64,000 nt of DNA, taken from assembly GCA_964516135.1 (NCBI GenBank), contig CAZEWN010000011.1, positions 1 to 64,000 on the forward strand, given 5' to 3'. Each line of letters begins with the position of its first letter. Position 1 is the stretch's first letter. This document shows, one piece after another, positions 1 to 8,323 of the stretch. Source of the stretch: 34-65-8 sp964516135 (GTDB lineage: Bacteria > Pseudomonadota > Alphaproteobacteria > Sphingomonadales > Sphingomonadaceae). The notes beneath the pieces were generated by a model, which did no database searches, was not told the origin of the DNA, and saw nothing but the letters and a program-made list of their open reading frames with translations. A program made the translations under genes and the position numbers.

Positions 1-61
1 GAGGGCTTGCACCCTCGCCGGTTTTCAAGACCGGTGCATTCAACCGCTCTGCCACCTGTCC
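1..61 (-). tRNA. tRNA-Ser (anticodon TGA), 3' end cut by window edge
   Basis: Read on the minus strand, the sequence starts GGACAGGTGGCAGAG, the usual 5' end of a serine tRNA with its D-arm. An anticodon stem follows, ACCGG/CCGGC-like, around a loop with anticodon TGA at 25-27. The start of the long variable arm (GAGGGTGC and AAGCCCTC) is visible. This is a class II tRNA, and its T-arm and acceptor 3' strand lie beyond base 1. It reads UCA and, by wobble, related serine codons. The gene is about 140 bases from, and divergent to, the lytic transglycosylase gene. Confidence 0.93.
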
Positions 62-203
62 GCTCTGCCCGGCGCTAGCCAAGCTGGCGGCGGATGTCAC
101 GTGGGACGACACGCGCGGGGCGGAAATTTCCGCTCACCGATCATGCCGCGATAACGGTCGAAAATCATTTGCTGTTCAGGCCGCCTCTGCCACAAGCCGG
201 TTC

Positions 204-1223
204 ATGCTGTCCCGCTTGCTCATCGCTGTCGCCCTGGTAACCTCCGCCATTCTTGCAGCACCGCCAGCGAAAGCGCAGGAACTCGGATTTGACGCTTATC
301 TTCAAGTGCTCATCGCCCGGGCTCGCGCCGAGGGGGTGAGCGAGGGAACGCTGCGTCGGATGACCGAAGGCCTTACGCCGAACGCCCGCGTCATCGAACT
401 CGATCGCGCGCAGCCGGGCACGACCTCGGGTTCCGGGTTTGCGCCGCTCGCGCCGTATCTGGCGCGCCATGTGGATACCGCCCGCATCCAGGGCGGTCGC
501 CGGACCTACAATGCCAATGCCAACACCATCGCTGCGATCGAGCGGGAGTATGGCGTACCCGGGCCGATCATCACCGCGATCTGGGGGCATGAGACCAACT
601 ACGGCAGCTACAAGGGCGACTTCGATCTTTCCCGCTCGCTCGCGACGCTGGCTTGGGAAGGGCGGAGGCGGGAGCTCTTTGCCGGCGAATGGGTTGCGCT
701 GATGAAGGTGGCGGACAAGGGCTATCCTCGTTCCAGCCTGGTCGGAAGCTGGGCAGGCGCGTTTGGCAATCCGCAGTTCCTGCCGAGCGTCTATCTGCGG
801 TTGGCCACAGATGGTGATGGCGATGGCCGCGCGGATATCATGAACAACCGCGCGGATACGCTCGCGTCCATCGCGAATTACTTCCGCGACGCGGGCTGGC
901 GGCGCGGCCAGACCTGGGGCGTGCGCGCCTCGGTCCCCTCCGGGTTCAATTGGGGAGCGGTCCGCAGCAAGATCATCTCGCCAGTATGCCCGCGCGTTCA
1001 CGAGCGTCACAGCCAATGGATGACCGTACGCGAATGGCGGCAAATGGGCGTGCAGCCGCAGCGTCCGCTCGGTGACGACGTGATGGCCAGTTTGTTTCAG
1101 CCCGACGGAGCCAACGCGCCCGCATGGCTCTTAACCACGAATTATCGGGTTATCCTCGAATACAATTGCTCGAACTACTACGCGATGAGTGTGGGGTTGC
1201 TTGCAGATGAGATTGCCCAGTAA
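204..1223 (+). CDS. Lytic murein transglycosylase, MltB/GH103 family
   Basis: Predicted periplasmic enzyme that cleaves the glycan strand of peptidoglycan, leaving 1,6-anhydro-muropeptides. The 339-residue protein begins with a signal peptide (hydrophobic residues 4-20, Ala-x-Ala-like cut near residue 24). The GH103 signature is clear: AIWGHETNYG, with the likely catalytic acid Glu130, and later GSWAGAFGNPQFLPS, typical of MltB-type enzymes. There is no lipobox, so it is probably soluble in the periplasm, unlike E. coli MltB. Its stop codon lies inside the start region of the RlpA-like gene, and a D,D-carboxypeptidase gene follows, so the first three genes form a cell-wall remodelling unit. 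Confidence 0.93.
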   Translation: MLSRLLIAVALVTSAILAAPPAKAQELGFDAYLQVLIARARAEGVSEGTLRRMTEGLTPNARVIELDRAQPGTTSGSGFAPLAPYLARHVDTARIQGGRRTYNANANTIAAIEREYGVPGPIITAIWGHETNYGSYKGDFDLSRSLATLAWEGRRRELFAGEWVALMKVADKGYPRSSLVGSWAGAFGNPQFLPSVYLRLATDGDGDGRADIMNNRADTLASIANYFRDAGWRRGQTWGVRASVPSGFNWGAVRSKIISPVCPRVHERHSQWMTVREWRQMGVQPQRPLGDDVMASLFQPDGANAPAWLLTTNYRVILEYNCSNYYAMSVGLLADEIAQ

Positions 1224-2154
1224 AGCGCCCGTGCGGGCTTTGGTGGTTTACGGCCTAGCGGTCACCCTCGGTGCCTGCGCGCTGATCCCGGGCGGCGGCG
1301 ACCGTGTCGCGTCGGCCACGGGCGACCCCGCTTTCGTTCGATCGGGGCCGATGGCGGACTTTCCAATGGTGCTGGGCGAAGCATTCAGCGTCGACGGGAC
1401 GGAGTATGTGCCCGCCGACGTGGCGAGTTACGACGCCGTTGGTTATGCCACACTGGACGGCGATGGCGGGCAGGGCGTAACCGTGGCGCACAAGACGCTT
1501 CCGTTGCCAAGCTACGTCGAACTTACCTCGCTGGAAACCGGCCGCACCATCCTTGCGCGGGTGGAGCGACGCGGACCGATGACCGGGTCGCGGATCGTGG
1601 CGCTTTCGCAAGGGGCGCAGGCCCAGTTGGGATCCAGCGATGGAACCCCCGTCCGCGTGCGCCGGGTGAACCCCCTCGAAGTGGAACGAGCCGAATTGCG
1701 GGCAGGCCGATCGGTGACGGAGCGGATGGACACGCCGCGTTCCCTGCTTGCCGTGCTGGCGCGTAAGTTGCCACCACTCGTGGCGCCGCCTGCCGCAAGC
1801 GTGGCCCCCGCGCCGCAAGAGTCGGCGGATTTCGCGCAAGCGTTCGCTGGGCAATCGCCCTCAGCCGCTGCTGATAGTGAAACCGTTAATGTGGCCGCGG
1901 CGGTTGCGCCGCCCGTTGCCAGGTCCGGCGCCACGGAGCCTGCGGACGCGGCGTTCGTGATCCAGGCCGCCGCCTTCGCCAGCGAAGCGAACGCAGCGCG
2001 CGCGGCGACCGAAATTGGTGGCACCGTCACGCAATCCGGACGTTTTTACCGCGTTCGTACCGGACCTTACGCTACCCGTGGACAGGCCGAAGCGGCGCTC
2101 GCCAAGGTCCGCGCGGCGGGCTATAGCGACGCTCGCGTATTAACAGCGGGATAA
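1207..2154 (+). CDS. RlpA-like lipoprotein with degenerate DPBB domain and C-terminal SPOR domain
   Basis: The chosen ATG gives 315 residues starting MRLPSK, with a lipoprotein signal (VTLGAC) that puts the acylated Cys near residue 24. An upstream in-frame ATG at 1189 is possible but would lengthen the signal peptide. A double-psi beta-barrel core is recognised from AHKTLPLPSYVEL and RRGPMTGSRIVALS. The last 70 residues are a SPOR domain (FVIQAAAF to YSDARVLTAG), which in the family binds denuded septal glycan. The stretch between is Ala/Pro-rich. In active RlpA enzymes an Asp precedes Arg-Gly-Pro; here it is Arg, so catalysis is doubtful. The gene overlaps the preceding one by 17 bases. Confidence 0.85.
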   Translation: MRLPSKAPVRALVVYGLAVTLGACALIPGGGDRVASATGDPAFVRSGPMADFPMVLGEAFSVDGTEYVPADVASYDAVGYATLDGDGGQGVTVAHKTLPLPSYVELTSLETGRTILARVERRGPMTGSRIVALSQGAQAQLGSSDGTPVRVRRVNPLEVERAELRAGRSVTERMDTPRSLLAVLARKLPPLVAPPAASVAPAPQESADFAQAFAGQSPSAAADSETVNVAAAVAPPVARSGATEPADAAFVIQAAAFASEANAARAATEIGGTVTQSGRFYRVRTGPYATRGQAEAALAKVRAAGYSDARVLTAG

Positions 2155-2184
2155 ACGCCGGCTCCCGTCCGGCGGGCGGGAACG

Positions 2185-3348
2185 ATGAAGTTCGGTACTC
2201 CAGGCAAGTTGGCCGCCGTGGCGGCGATGGTGTGGGCAGGAGCAGCCCCGGCAGCCTTGCCGACCGCCGCGATTCCGCCGATCGAGCCGCAGGTCCAGAT
2301 CGCCTACCTGCTGGACATTTCCTCCGGTCAGGTGCTGCACGCGCGCGAAGCGGATCGCCGCTTCGTGCCCGCATCGATCACCAAGGTGATGACGTTATAC
2401 GTCGCTTTCGAGATGATCGAAGCAGGGGAATTGTCCCCCCAGGCACGGTTTGCAATGACCGACGCGGTGTTTCGCGATTGGGCGGGCAAGGGATCCCGCA
2501 TGTTCATTCCGGCAAATGCCTGGGTCTCGGTGGATGACCTGCTTCACGGGATAGCCTCGGTTTCGGCGAATGATGCTTCGGCGGTGCTGGCCGTTGGCGC
2601 GGCTGGTTCGATCGAGGGATGGGCGGAAAAGATGAACGCCGCCGCGCGATCGATCGGAATGAACAATTCGTATTTCGGCACCCCGAACGGATGGCCAGAC
2701 GAAGGTCGCACGTTCACCACCGCCGAAGATCTGGCCCTGCTCGGCCGAGCGCTCGTTACGCGGCACCCCGAGCTTTACGCGCGTTACGTGGGCCAACCGA
2801 ACTTCAGCTACAACGGCATCAGCCAGCGCAATCATGACCCGATTACGGGTGCGGTCGCTGGCGCCGATGGAATCAAGACCGGCTTCACCAACCAGGCAGG
2901 ATACGGTTTTCTGGGATCGGCCCAGCGCGATGGGCGGCGGCTCGTGATGGTCGTGGCGGGGGCGGAGAATCCTGCGGCGCGCAAGCGGTTATCACGGGCA
3001 TTGATTGAATGGGGCTTCGCCGCCTACGCCACACGGCCTCTTTTCGATGCGGGAGAAAAGATCGCGGATGCGCGCGTCCAGGATGGTAACCGGTTGTCCG
3101 TGCCGCTGCGGTCCGAGGTTCCGATCCACGCGACATTCCCGCAAGGCATACCCGGCGAGATCAAGCTGACCCTGCATTATAATGGTCCGGTGCGCGCCCC
3201 GGTGCGCGAGGGTGAACGGATCGCCGAGCTGGAGATTTCGGCGGCAGGTCTTCCACCCGCCCGGGTTCCGCTGGTCGCGGCACAGGATGTGGGACGGGCC
3301 GAAGGGCTTGATCGGCTGCGAAATGGGCTCGCTGGATTGGTGCGATGA
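2185..3348 (+). CDS. D-alanyl-D-alanine carboxypeptidase (PBP5/6, DacA/DacC family, peptidase S11)
   Basis: Removes the terminal D-Ala from peptidoglycan pentapeptides in the periplasm. The 387-residue protein has a hydrophobic signal sequence (about residues 9-25) and the three penicillin-binding motifs in order: SITK (Ser64 nucleophile, Lys67), SAN (127-129) and KTG (231-233). A C-terminal beta-rich domain of about 90 residues follows, as in PBP5. A clear amphipathic membrane anchor was not identified at the very C terminus. It lies 30 bases after the RlpA-like gene and overlaps tmk by four bases (ATGA), so it is part of the same transcription unit. Confidence 0.95.
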   Translation: MKFGTPGKLAAVAAMVWAGAAPAALPTAAIPPIEPQVQIAYLLDISSGQVLHAREADRRFVPASITKVMTLYVAFEMIEAGELSPQARFAMTDAVFRDWAGKGSRMFIPANAWVSVDDLLHGIASVSANDASAVLAVGAAGSIEGWAEKMNAAARSIGMNNSYFGTPNGWPDEGRTFTTAEDLALLGRALVTRHPELYARYVGQPNFSYNGISQRNHDPITGAVAGADGIKTGFTNQAGYGFLGSAQRDGRRLVMVVAGAENPAARKRLSRALIEWGFAAYATRPLFDAGEKIADARVQDGNRLSVPLRSEVPIHATFPQGIPGEIKLTLHYNGPVRAPVREGERIAELEISAAGLPPARVPLVAAQDVGRAEGLDRLRNGLAGLVR

Positions 3349-3995
3349 GGCGAGGTCGCTTCATCGCGCTGGAAGGTGGGGAGGGGTCGGGCAAATCGAC
3401 CCATGCCCGCTTGCTTGCCGATGCGCTGGCGAAGCGCGGGATCGTGGCTGTTCTGACGCGTGAGCCGGGCGGGACGCCGGGCGCCGAGGCTATTCGCGAA
3501 CTCCTGCTTCATCCACCGACGGATTCACCGAATGGTGGATGGAATGCCAGGGCCGAGGCCCTGTTGTTCGCGGCCGCCCGATCGGATCATGTCGACAAAC
3601 TTATTCGTCCGGCGCTGGAGCGCGGAGAATGGGTCATTTGCGACCGGTTTGTGGATTCAAGTCGCGCGTATCAGGGTGGGGCCAGCGAGCTGGGCGATGC
3701 CGCCGTCAACGCACTCCATGATTTTGGGAGCGGGGGCATACGGCCGGACGTGACGCTGCTCCTGACAGTACCCCCTGGATTGGCACTTGAACGTCTTTCC
3801 GCGCGCGATAAGGGCCGCAGCGACGCGATCGGAGGGCGCGGCGCGGAATACCATGGCCAGGTCGCCGCCGCGTTTCGCGATCTGGCTGAGCGCGATCCGC
3901 ACGGGTTTCGCGTTATCGATGGGGCGGCTTCGCGTGAGGAGGTGCATGCCCGCGTCCTTGCTGCCATTGCACCGATGCTCGGGGAGTTGGGATGA
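3345..3995 (+). CDS. tmk: Thymidylate kinase
   Basis: Phosphorylates dTMP to dTDP with ATP, an essential step of dTTP synthesis in the cytoplasm. The 216-residue length fits the family. The P-loop GGEGSGKST is at residues 11-19, the substrate motif DRFVDSSRAYQGG is in the middle, and the arginine-bearing LID follows (RLSARDKGRSDA). The ATG overlaps the dacC stop (ATGA) and the tmk stop overlaps holB in the same way, so translational coupling is likely. The tmk-holB pair is a common bacterial arrangement. Confidence 0.97.
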   Translation: MRRGRFIALEGGEGSGKSTHARLLADALAKRGIVAVLTREPGGTPGAEAIRELLLHPPTDSPNGGWNARAEALLFAAARSDHVDKLIRPALERGEWVICDRFVDSSRAYQGGASELGDAAVNALHDFGSGGIRPDVTLLLTVPPGLALERLSARDKGRSDAIGGRGAEYHGQVAAAFRDLAERDPHGFRVIDGAASREEVHARVLAAIAPMLGELG

Positions 3996-4951
3996 TCCCG
4001 GGCCATGACCAGCCATGGCAGCAATGGCGCACCGCGCTTGCCGGGCCGCGAATGCACCACGGCTGGATCCTCGCCGGCAGGCGCGGGCTAGGCAAGATGG
4101 AGTTTGCACTAGCTGCCGCCCGCGAACTCGTCGGGCCGCATGGGGCGATGCAACTCCGGTCCGACCATCCCGACATCCTGATTCTCTCCCACCCACCCAA
4201 GGACGAGAAAGAGGCCGCCAAGAGCGCCGAGGGCAAGCCTTTCGAAGTCAAGCGCAACATACCAATCGATTCCATTCGCACGATGCAGCAGCGATTGACC
4301 AAGCGACCAACGCTGGGCAGCAGAAGGGCGGTCATCCTCAACCCTGCCGACGACCTTGAGCCGAGCGCCTCGAACGCCCTTCTCAAAAGCCTGGAAGAAC
4401 CGCCCGCGGGGACATATTTCCTACTGGTCACGCACCGACCGGCGCGGCTCTTGGCGACCATCCGGTCGCGGTGCCGCCTATTGCGCTTCCCGGCTTTGAC
4501 CGACGACGAAATCCTTGCGCTCCTCGCGCGCGAGGCGCCACACGCCGACGCCGCCACGCGGCTGGCCGCGGCAAACGCCGCCGGAGGGTCGCCTGGTGTC
4601 GCGCGAGAGTTCCTTGCGCTCGAGCTTGGCCCGGTAGAAGCGCTTATGCGACAGCTGATCCGGCAAGGCGATCCATTGTTGAACGCGCGCGGAAACCTAG
4701 CCGCGGCAATTGGCGCGAAGCCGGGCCGGGAACGGGTCCAGGCAATAATCGACTTGGCCCGTTCGGTCGTTGCCGATGCGGCCCGCGACGCTCCCGCGAC
4801 GAGCTTTCCGCGCCTGGCGGAGACGTATTCGCGGCTCGTCGCATTGGCCGCGCAAGTGCCGACCTACAATTTCGATCCCGGACTGCTGGCGATGGAAATC
4901 GGCACCTTGCTTGCCCTCGCGGCGCCCGCTAGCGAGCGCGCCCATGCCTGA
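3992..4951 (+). CDS. holB: DNA polymerase III subunit delta prime
   Basis: Clamp-loader subunit that helps load the beta sliding clamp. The 319-residue protein has a Walker-A-like GRRGLGKM near residues 29-36, the conserved NALLKSLEEPPAGTYFLLVTH block, and RSRC (the SRC motif). The four-cysteine zinc module that follows the P-loop in E. coli delta prime is not seen: the segment after RELVGPHGA has no Cys cluster. It overlaps tmk by four bases and metG by eight bases. Position after tmk supports the assignment. Confidence 0.92.
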   Translation: MIPGHDQPWQQWRTALAGPRMHHGWILAGRRGLGKMEFALAAARELVGPHGAMQLRSDHPDILILSHPPKDEKEAAKSAEGKPFEVKRNIPIDSIRTMQQRLTKRPTLGSRRAVILNPADDLEPSASNALLKSLEEPPAGTYFLLVTHRPARLLATIRSRCRLLRFPALTDDEILALLAREAPHADAATRLAAANAAGGSPGVAREFLALELGPVEALMRQLIRQGDPLLNARGNLAAAIGAKPGRERVQAIIDLARSVVADAARDAPATSFPRLAETYSRLVALAAQVPTYNFDPGLLAMEIGTLLALAAPASERAHA

Positions 4952-6503
4952 TCCTTTTTATGTCACCACGGCGATCAACTATCCGAACGGTCGCCCGCAC
5001 ATCGGCCATGCCTACGAAGCAGTCGCGGCGGACGTCATTGCGCGATTCCAGCGCGCGATCGGTCGCGAGGTGCGCTTCCAGACGGGCACCGACGAGCACG
5101 GGCTGAAGATGGCCCGCAAGGCGACCGAGCAGGGCATCACCGCGCGTGCGCTGGCCGACGAGATGGCGTCGCATTTCATCGAGATGGACCGCGTTCTGAA
5201 CATCAGTTTCGATCGCTTCATCCGCACGGTTGACGCGGATCATTACCGGGCGAGCCAGGCGATCTGGCAGGCGATGGAAGCCAATGGCGACCTCTATCTC
5301 GATCGCTATGAAGGCTGGTATTCGGTTCGTGACGAGGCGTTCTACAATGAAAACGAGCTTGTGACCGGGGAAGGGGGGGCGCGGGTGTCCCCCCAGGGAA
5401 CGCCGGTTGAATGGACCGTGGAGGAAAGCTGGTTTTTCCGCTTGTCGAATTATCAGGAGCCACTTCTCGACCTGCTCGCCACACCCGGCTTCCTCGAGCC
5501 GGAGCGCAGTCGAAACGAGATGTTGGCGTTCGTTTCTGGCGGCTTGAAAGATCTGTCGATCAGCCGCACCAGCTTCGATTGGGGCGTGCCAGTACCGGGC
5601 AGCGACGGGCACGTGATGTACGTATGGGTCGATGCGCTCACCAATTACATCACCGGCCTTGGCTATCCCGACGATACGGCACTCTGGCGCAAGTTCTGGC
5701 CCGCGAGCCTACACCTGATCGGCAAGGACATCGTCCGTTTCCACACGGTTTACTGGCCGGCTTTCCTGATGAGTGCGGGGCTGCCAGTACCGCGCCGGGT
5801 GTTCGCACACGGTTTCCTTCTCAACCGGGGGCAAAAAGAATCGAAGTCGCTGGGCAACGTGACCGATCCATTGGCGCTGGTGGCGCGATTCGGCGTCGAG
5901 CCTTTGCGCTATTTCTTCATGCGTGAGATCGCCTTTGGGCAGGATGGCAGCTATTCGGCGGAGGCGATTGTCAACCGCGCAAACGCAGAATTGGCGAACA
6001 GCTTCGGCAATCTGGCGCAGCGAACATTGTCGATGATCCACAAGAACCTGGATGGCGAACTTCACGCATTTACGGCGTCATCCGCCGATTTGGATCTGCG
6101 CGCGAAAGTGCGTTTCGCCTGCCAGGACGATCTGCCCCAAGCCTTCGAAGGACTGAATTTCTCGGTCGGTCTGGAAGCCTGGATGCGCGCGGTGTTCGCT
6201 TGCAACCAGTACGTAGACGAGCAAGCTCCATGGGCTTTGCGAAAGACCGATCCGGCACGCATGGCGGCGGTGCTGATGACGCTGTTCGCATGCGTACGCG
6301 AGCTCGCCATCGCGGTCCGGCCGGTGGTGCCCAACGCGGCCGATCGACTGCTCGATCAGATGGGAGTGGCTTCGGACGCGCGCGACTATGCCGCGTTGGG
6401 CGATGAGACGTGGTTCGATCGGCTGGTGAGCAGCAAATTCGTGATCGGCAAACCCGAAGGGGTGTTTCCGCGGCTCGAAATGCCGGAGGACGAGGCCGCC
6501 TGA
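4944..6503 (+). CDS. metG: Methionyl-tRNA synthetase
   Basis: Charges tRNA-Met with methionine. The real start is taken as the ATG at 4944, because the protein then begins MPDPFYVTTAINY as in relatives; the open frame extends upstream only as an antisense-like extension over holB. At 519 residues it is the short form without the C-terminal dimerisation domain. HIGH is at residues 19-22, and the KMSKS loop is KESKS at 298-302. The start lies inside the end of holB and the stop TGA shares its last base with the TatD start, so the genes are coupled. Confidence 0.96.
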   Translation: MPDPFYVTTAINYPNGRPHIGHAYEAVAADVIARFQRAIGREVRFQTGTDEHGLKMARKATEQGITARALADEMASHFIEMDRVLNISFDRFIRTVDADHYRASQAIWQAMEANGDLYLDRYEGWYSVRDEAFYNENELVTGEGGARVSPQGTPVEWTVEESWFFRLSNYQEPLLDLLATPGFLEPERSRNEMLAFVSGGLKDLSISRTSFDWGVPVPGSDGHVMYVWVDALTNYITGLGYPDDTALWRKFWPASLHLIGKDIVRFHTVYWPAFLMSAGLPVPRRVFAHGFLLNRGQKESKSLGNVTDPLALVARFGVEPLRYFFMREIAFGQDGSYSAEAIVNRANAELANSFGNLAQRTLSMIHKNLDGELHAFTASSADLDLRAKVRFACQDDLPQAFEGLNFSVGLEAWMRAVFACNQYVDEQAPWALRKTDPARMAAVLMTLFACVRELAIAVRPVVPNAADRLLDQMGVASDARDYAALGDETWFDRLVSSKFVIGKPEGVFPRLEMPEDEAA

Positions 6504-7279
6504 TGTTGATCGATAGCCATTGCCATCTCGAATACGAGGGTTTGGTCGAGGATCAGCAGGGCGTCTTGGTACGGGCACGAGCGGCAGGGGTGCGCGGCTT
6601 CCTCAACATTTCGACCCGGCGGACCGAATGGCGGCAAGTGATCGAAACCGCCGAGCGCGAGTGTGACGTTTGGGCAAGCGTCGGGATTCATCCGCACGAA
6701 GCCGACCAGCATGCCGAACTGGGCAAGGACGCGCTCCAGTCGGCGACTGATCATCCGCGCGTCATTGGCATTGGTGAATCAGGCCTCGATTACTATTACG
6801 ACAATTCGGATCGCGAAGTGCAACGCAAGCTATTCCGAATGCACATAGCTGTCGCACGGACAACGGGCCTGCCCATCATCATCCATACGCGCGACGCGGA
6901 GGATGACACCGCCGCAATTCTTGCGGACGAGATGGCGAAGGGCAGATTTCCCGCTTTGATTCATTGCTTTACCGCATCGCGTGATTTCGCTGCCAAAGTG
7001 CTGGATCTCGGGCTGACGATATCGTTATCCGGCATTGTCACCTTCAAGAACGCCGTGGAACTGCAGCAAATCGCGGCTGAATTGCCATCGGACCGGCTCC
7101 TGGTCGAGACTGACAGCCCGTTCTTGGCGCCGGTGCCGCATCGCGGCCGCACGTGTGAGCCCGCCTTTGTTCGCGACACGGCCGCATTTATCGCTGATCT
7201 GCGCGGCGAACCCCCCGAACGACTTGCGGAGACGACGACCGCCAATTTCTACGCACTGTTCGGCAAGGCCGCGGCGTGA
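6503..7279 (+). CDS. TatD-family metal-dependent hydrolase (DNase)
   Basis: TIM-barrel metallo-hydrolase of 258 residues. The start at 6503 gives MLIDSHCHLEY with the metal-binding HxH at His6/His8. Other family marks are GIGESGLDYYYD, IIIHTRDA, IHCFTAS and VETDSPFLAPVPHRG, which carry further metal ligands. Members act as 3'-5' exonucleases on DNA or RNA, and the exact substrate here is not known. The gene follows metG (TGATG overlap), the usual metG-tatD order, and its stop overlaps the GTG start of the next gene. Confidence 0.94.
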   Translation: MLIDSHCHLEYEGLVEDQQGVLVRARAAGVRGFLNISTRRTEWRQVIETAERECDVWASVGIHPHEADQHAELGKDALQSATDHPRVIGIGESGLDYYYDNSDREVQRKLFRMHIAVARTTGLPIIIHTRDAEDDTAAILADEMAKGRFPALIHCFTASRDFAAKVLDLGLTISLSGIVTFKNAVELQQIAAELPSDRLLVETDSPFLAPVPHRGRTCEPAFVRDTAAFIADLRGEPPERLAETTTANFYALFGKAAA

Positions 7280-8043
7280 AAGTCATCCTGCTAGGATCCG
7301 GTACCTCGACCGGCGTGCCGCGGATTGGCAACGACTGGGGCGAATGCGACCCGGAGGAACCGAGGAACCGGCGGACGCGCGTTTCGGTGCTGGTGGAAAG
7401 CGCGGAAGGCAAGCGTATCCTGGTAGACACGTCCTCCGACATGCGTCAGCAATTCCTTGCGAATGATATTGCCGCGATCGACGCCGTTTTCTGGACCCAC
7501 GATCATGCTGACCATTGCCACGGCATCGATGATCTTCGTCCGTTGAGATACGGACGCAAAGCTCCGATCCCGGGGTATGGATCAACCGAGACAGTGCGGC
7601 GCTTACGCCAGCGTTTTGATTACGTTTTTGCCGGGCAACACGGGTATCCGACCATCGTGGCGCTCGACACGCTGGATCGGCTGCGAATTTGCGCGGGCTT
7701 TGCCGTCAAAACATGCCAAATGCCGCATGGACCGACAGAAACGACGGGACTCAGATTTGAAAACGACGGAAAAACAATAGTTTACGCGACGGACTTCAGC
7801 GAAATTACCGACCAGATGATCGCCACTTTCATGGGCGCCGATATCTTGGTGACCGATTGCCTGCGACGTGAACCGCATCCAACCCATGCCAATCTCGACA
7901 TGGCGCTGGATCTTGCCCGACGGACGAAGGCCAAACTGACGGTCTTGAGCCATCTGGACAAAAGCATGGACTATGCTGCGCTCAGCAGCGAGATTCCAGC
8001 GGGTGTGGTGGTTGGTTACGATGGAATGGAGATCATGGCATGA
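7276..8043 (+). CDS. MBL-fold metallo-hydrolase (PhnP-like, tatD-linked)
   Basis: A 255-residue metallo-beta-lactamase-fold protein. It starts with GTG at 7276, overlapping the tatD stop as GTGA. The N terminus LLGSGTSTGVPRIG and the metal motif THDHADH (His75, His77, Asp79, His80) are typical of the PhnP/RNase Z-like branch that cleaves cyclic phosphodiesters. The distal ligands are in MPHG, YATD and LSHLD. The tatD-adjacent paralogue is common in alphaproteobacteria. Its substrate is not established, so the PhnP reaction should not be assumed. Confidence 0.88.
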   Translation: MKVILLGSGTSTGVPRIGNDWGECDPEEPRNRRTRVSVLVESAEGKRILVDTSSDMRQQFLANDIAAIDAVFWTHDHADHCHGIDDLRPLRYGRKAPIPGYGSTETVRRLRQRFDYVFAGQHGYPTIVALDTLDRLRICAGFAVKTCQMPHGPTETTGLRFENDGKTIVYATDFSEITDQMIATFMGADILVTDCLRREPHPTHANLDMALDLARRTKAKLTVLSHLDKSMDYAALSSEIPAGVVVGYDGMEIMA

Positions 8044-8210
8044 ACGATCATGACCTCGTTCAGATCATCGCGCTGCTGGCTTGTCTGGTGCTGGTCGGCA
8101 GCGCTTACGCCTCGTATCGCCTCGAATGGAAGAGCGCCTTGCGGCAACTTCTTATATGGGGAGCGATCTTTGCCGGTGTTACGCTGATAATTAGCGCGGT
8201 CATGCGATGA
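8040..8210 (+). CDS. Small two-helix membrane protein, 56 residues
   Basis: A short open frame starts with an ATG that overlaps the stop of the metallo-hydrolase gene (ATGA), the same coupling used throughout this operon. The product is MNDHDLVQIIALLACLVLVG followed by SAYASYR, then a second hydrophobic run (LLIWGAIFAGVTLIISAVM) ending in Arg and stop at 8210. Two predicted membrane helices flank a short charged loop (RLEWKSALRQ). I do not recognise a named family. The translational coupling and clean hydrophobic pattern support a real gene, and function is unknown. Confidence 0.75.
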   Translation: MNDHDLVQIIALLACLVLVGSAYASYRLEWKSALRQLLIWGAIFAGVTLIISAVMR

Positions 8211-8240
8211 CCACCTCCCGAAGCTGATCCATGATTTAAC

Positions 8241-8254
8241 ATAATATATATTAT
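8241..8254. promoter_or_regulatory. Perfect 14-base AT palindrome upstream of mazG
   Basis: ATAATATATATTAT at 8241-8254 is self-complementary over all 14 bases and stands out in a GC-rich setting. It lies between the 56-residue membrane protein gene and mazG, about 70 bases before the mazG start. It could be a -10-like region, an operator, or DNA that melts easily. No regulator can be assigned from sequence alone. Confidence 0.35.
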
Positions 8255-8323
8255 CACTTCCACTTTGCGGCGTGGCTGCTGTTTGCCCCGCGCTGCATCC
8301 CTTCCAGACGAAGCTCGGACACA

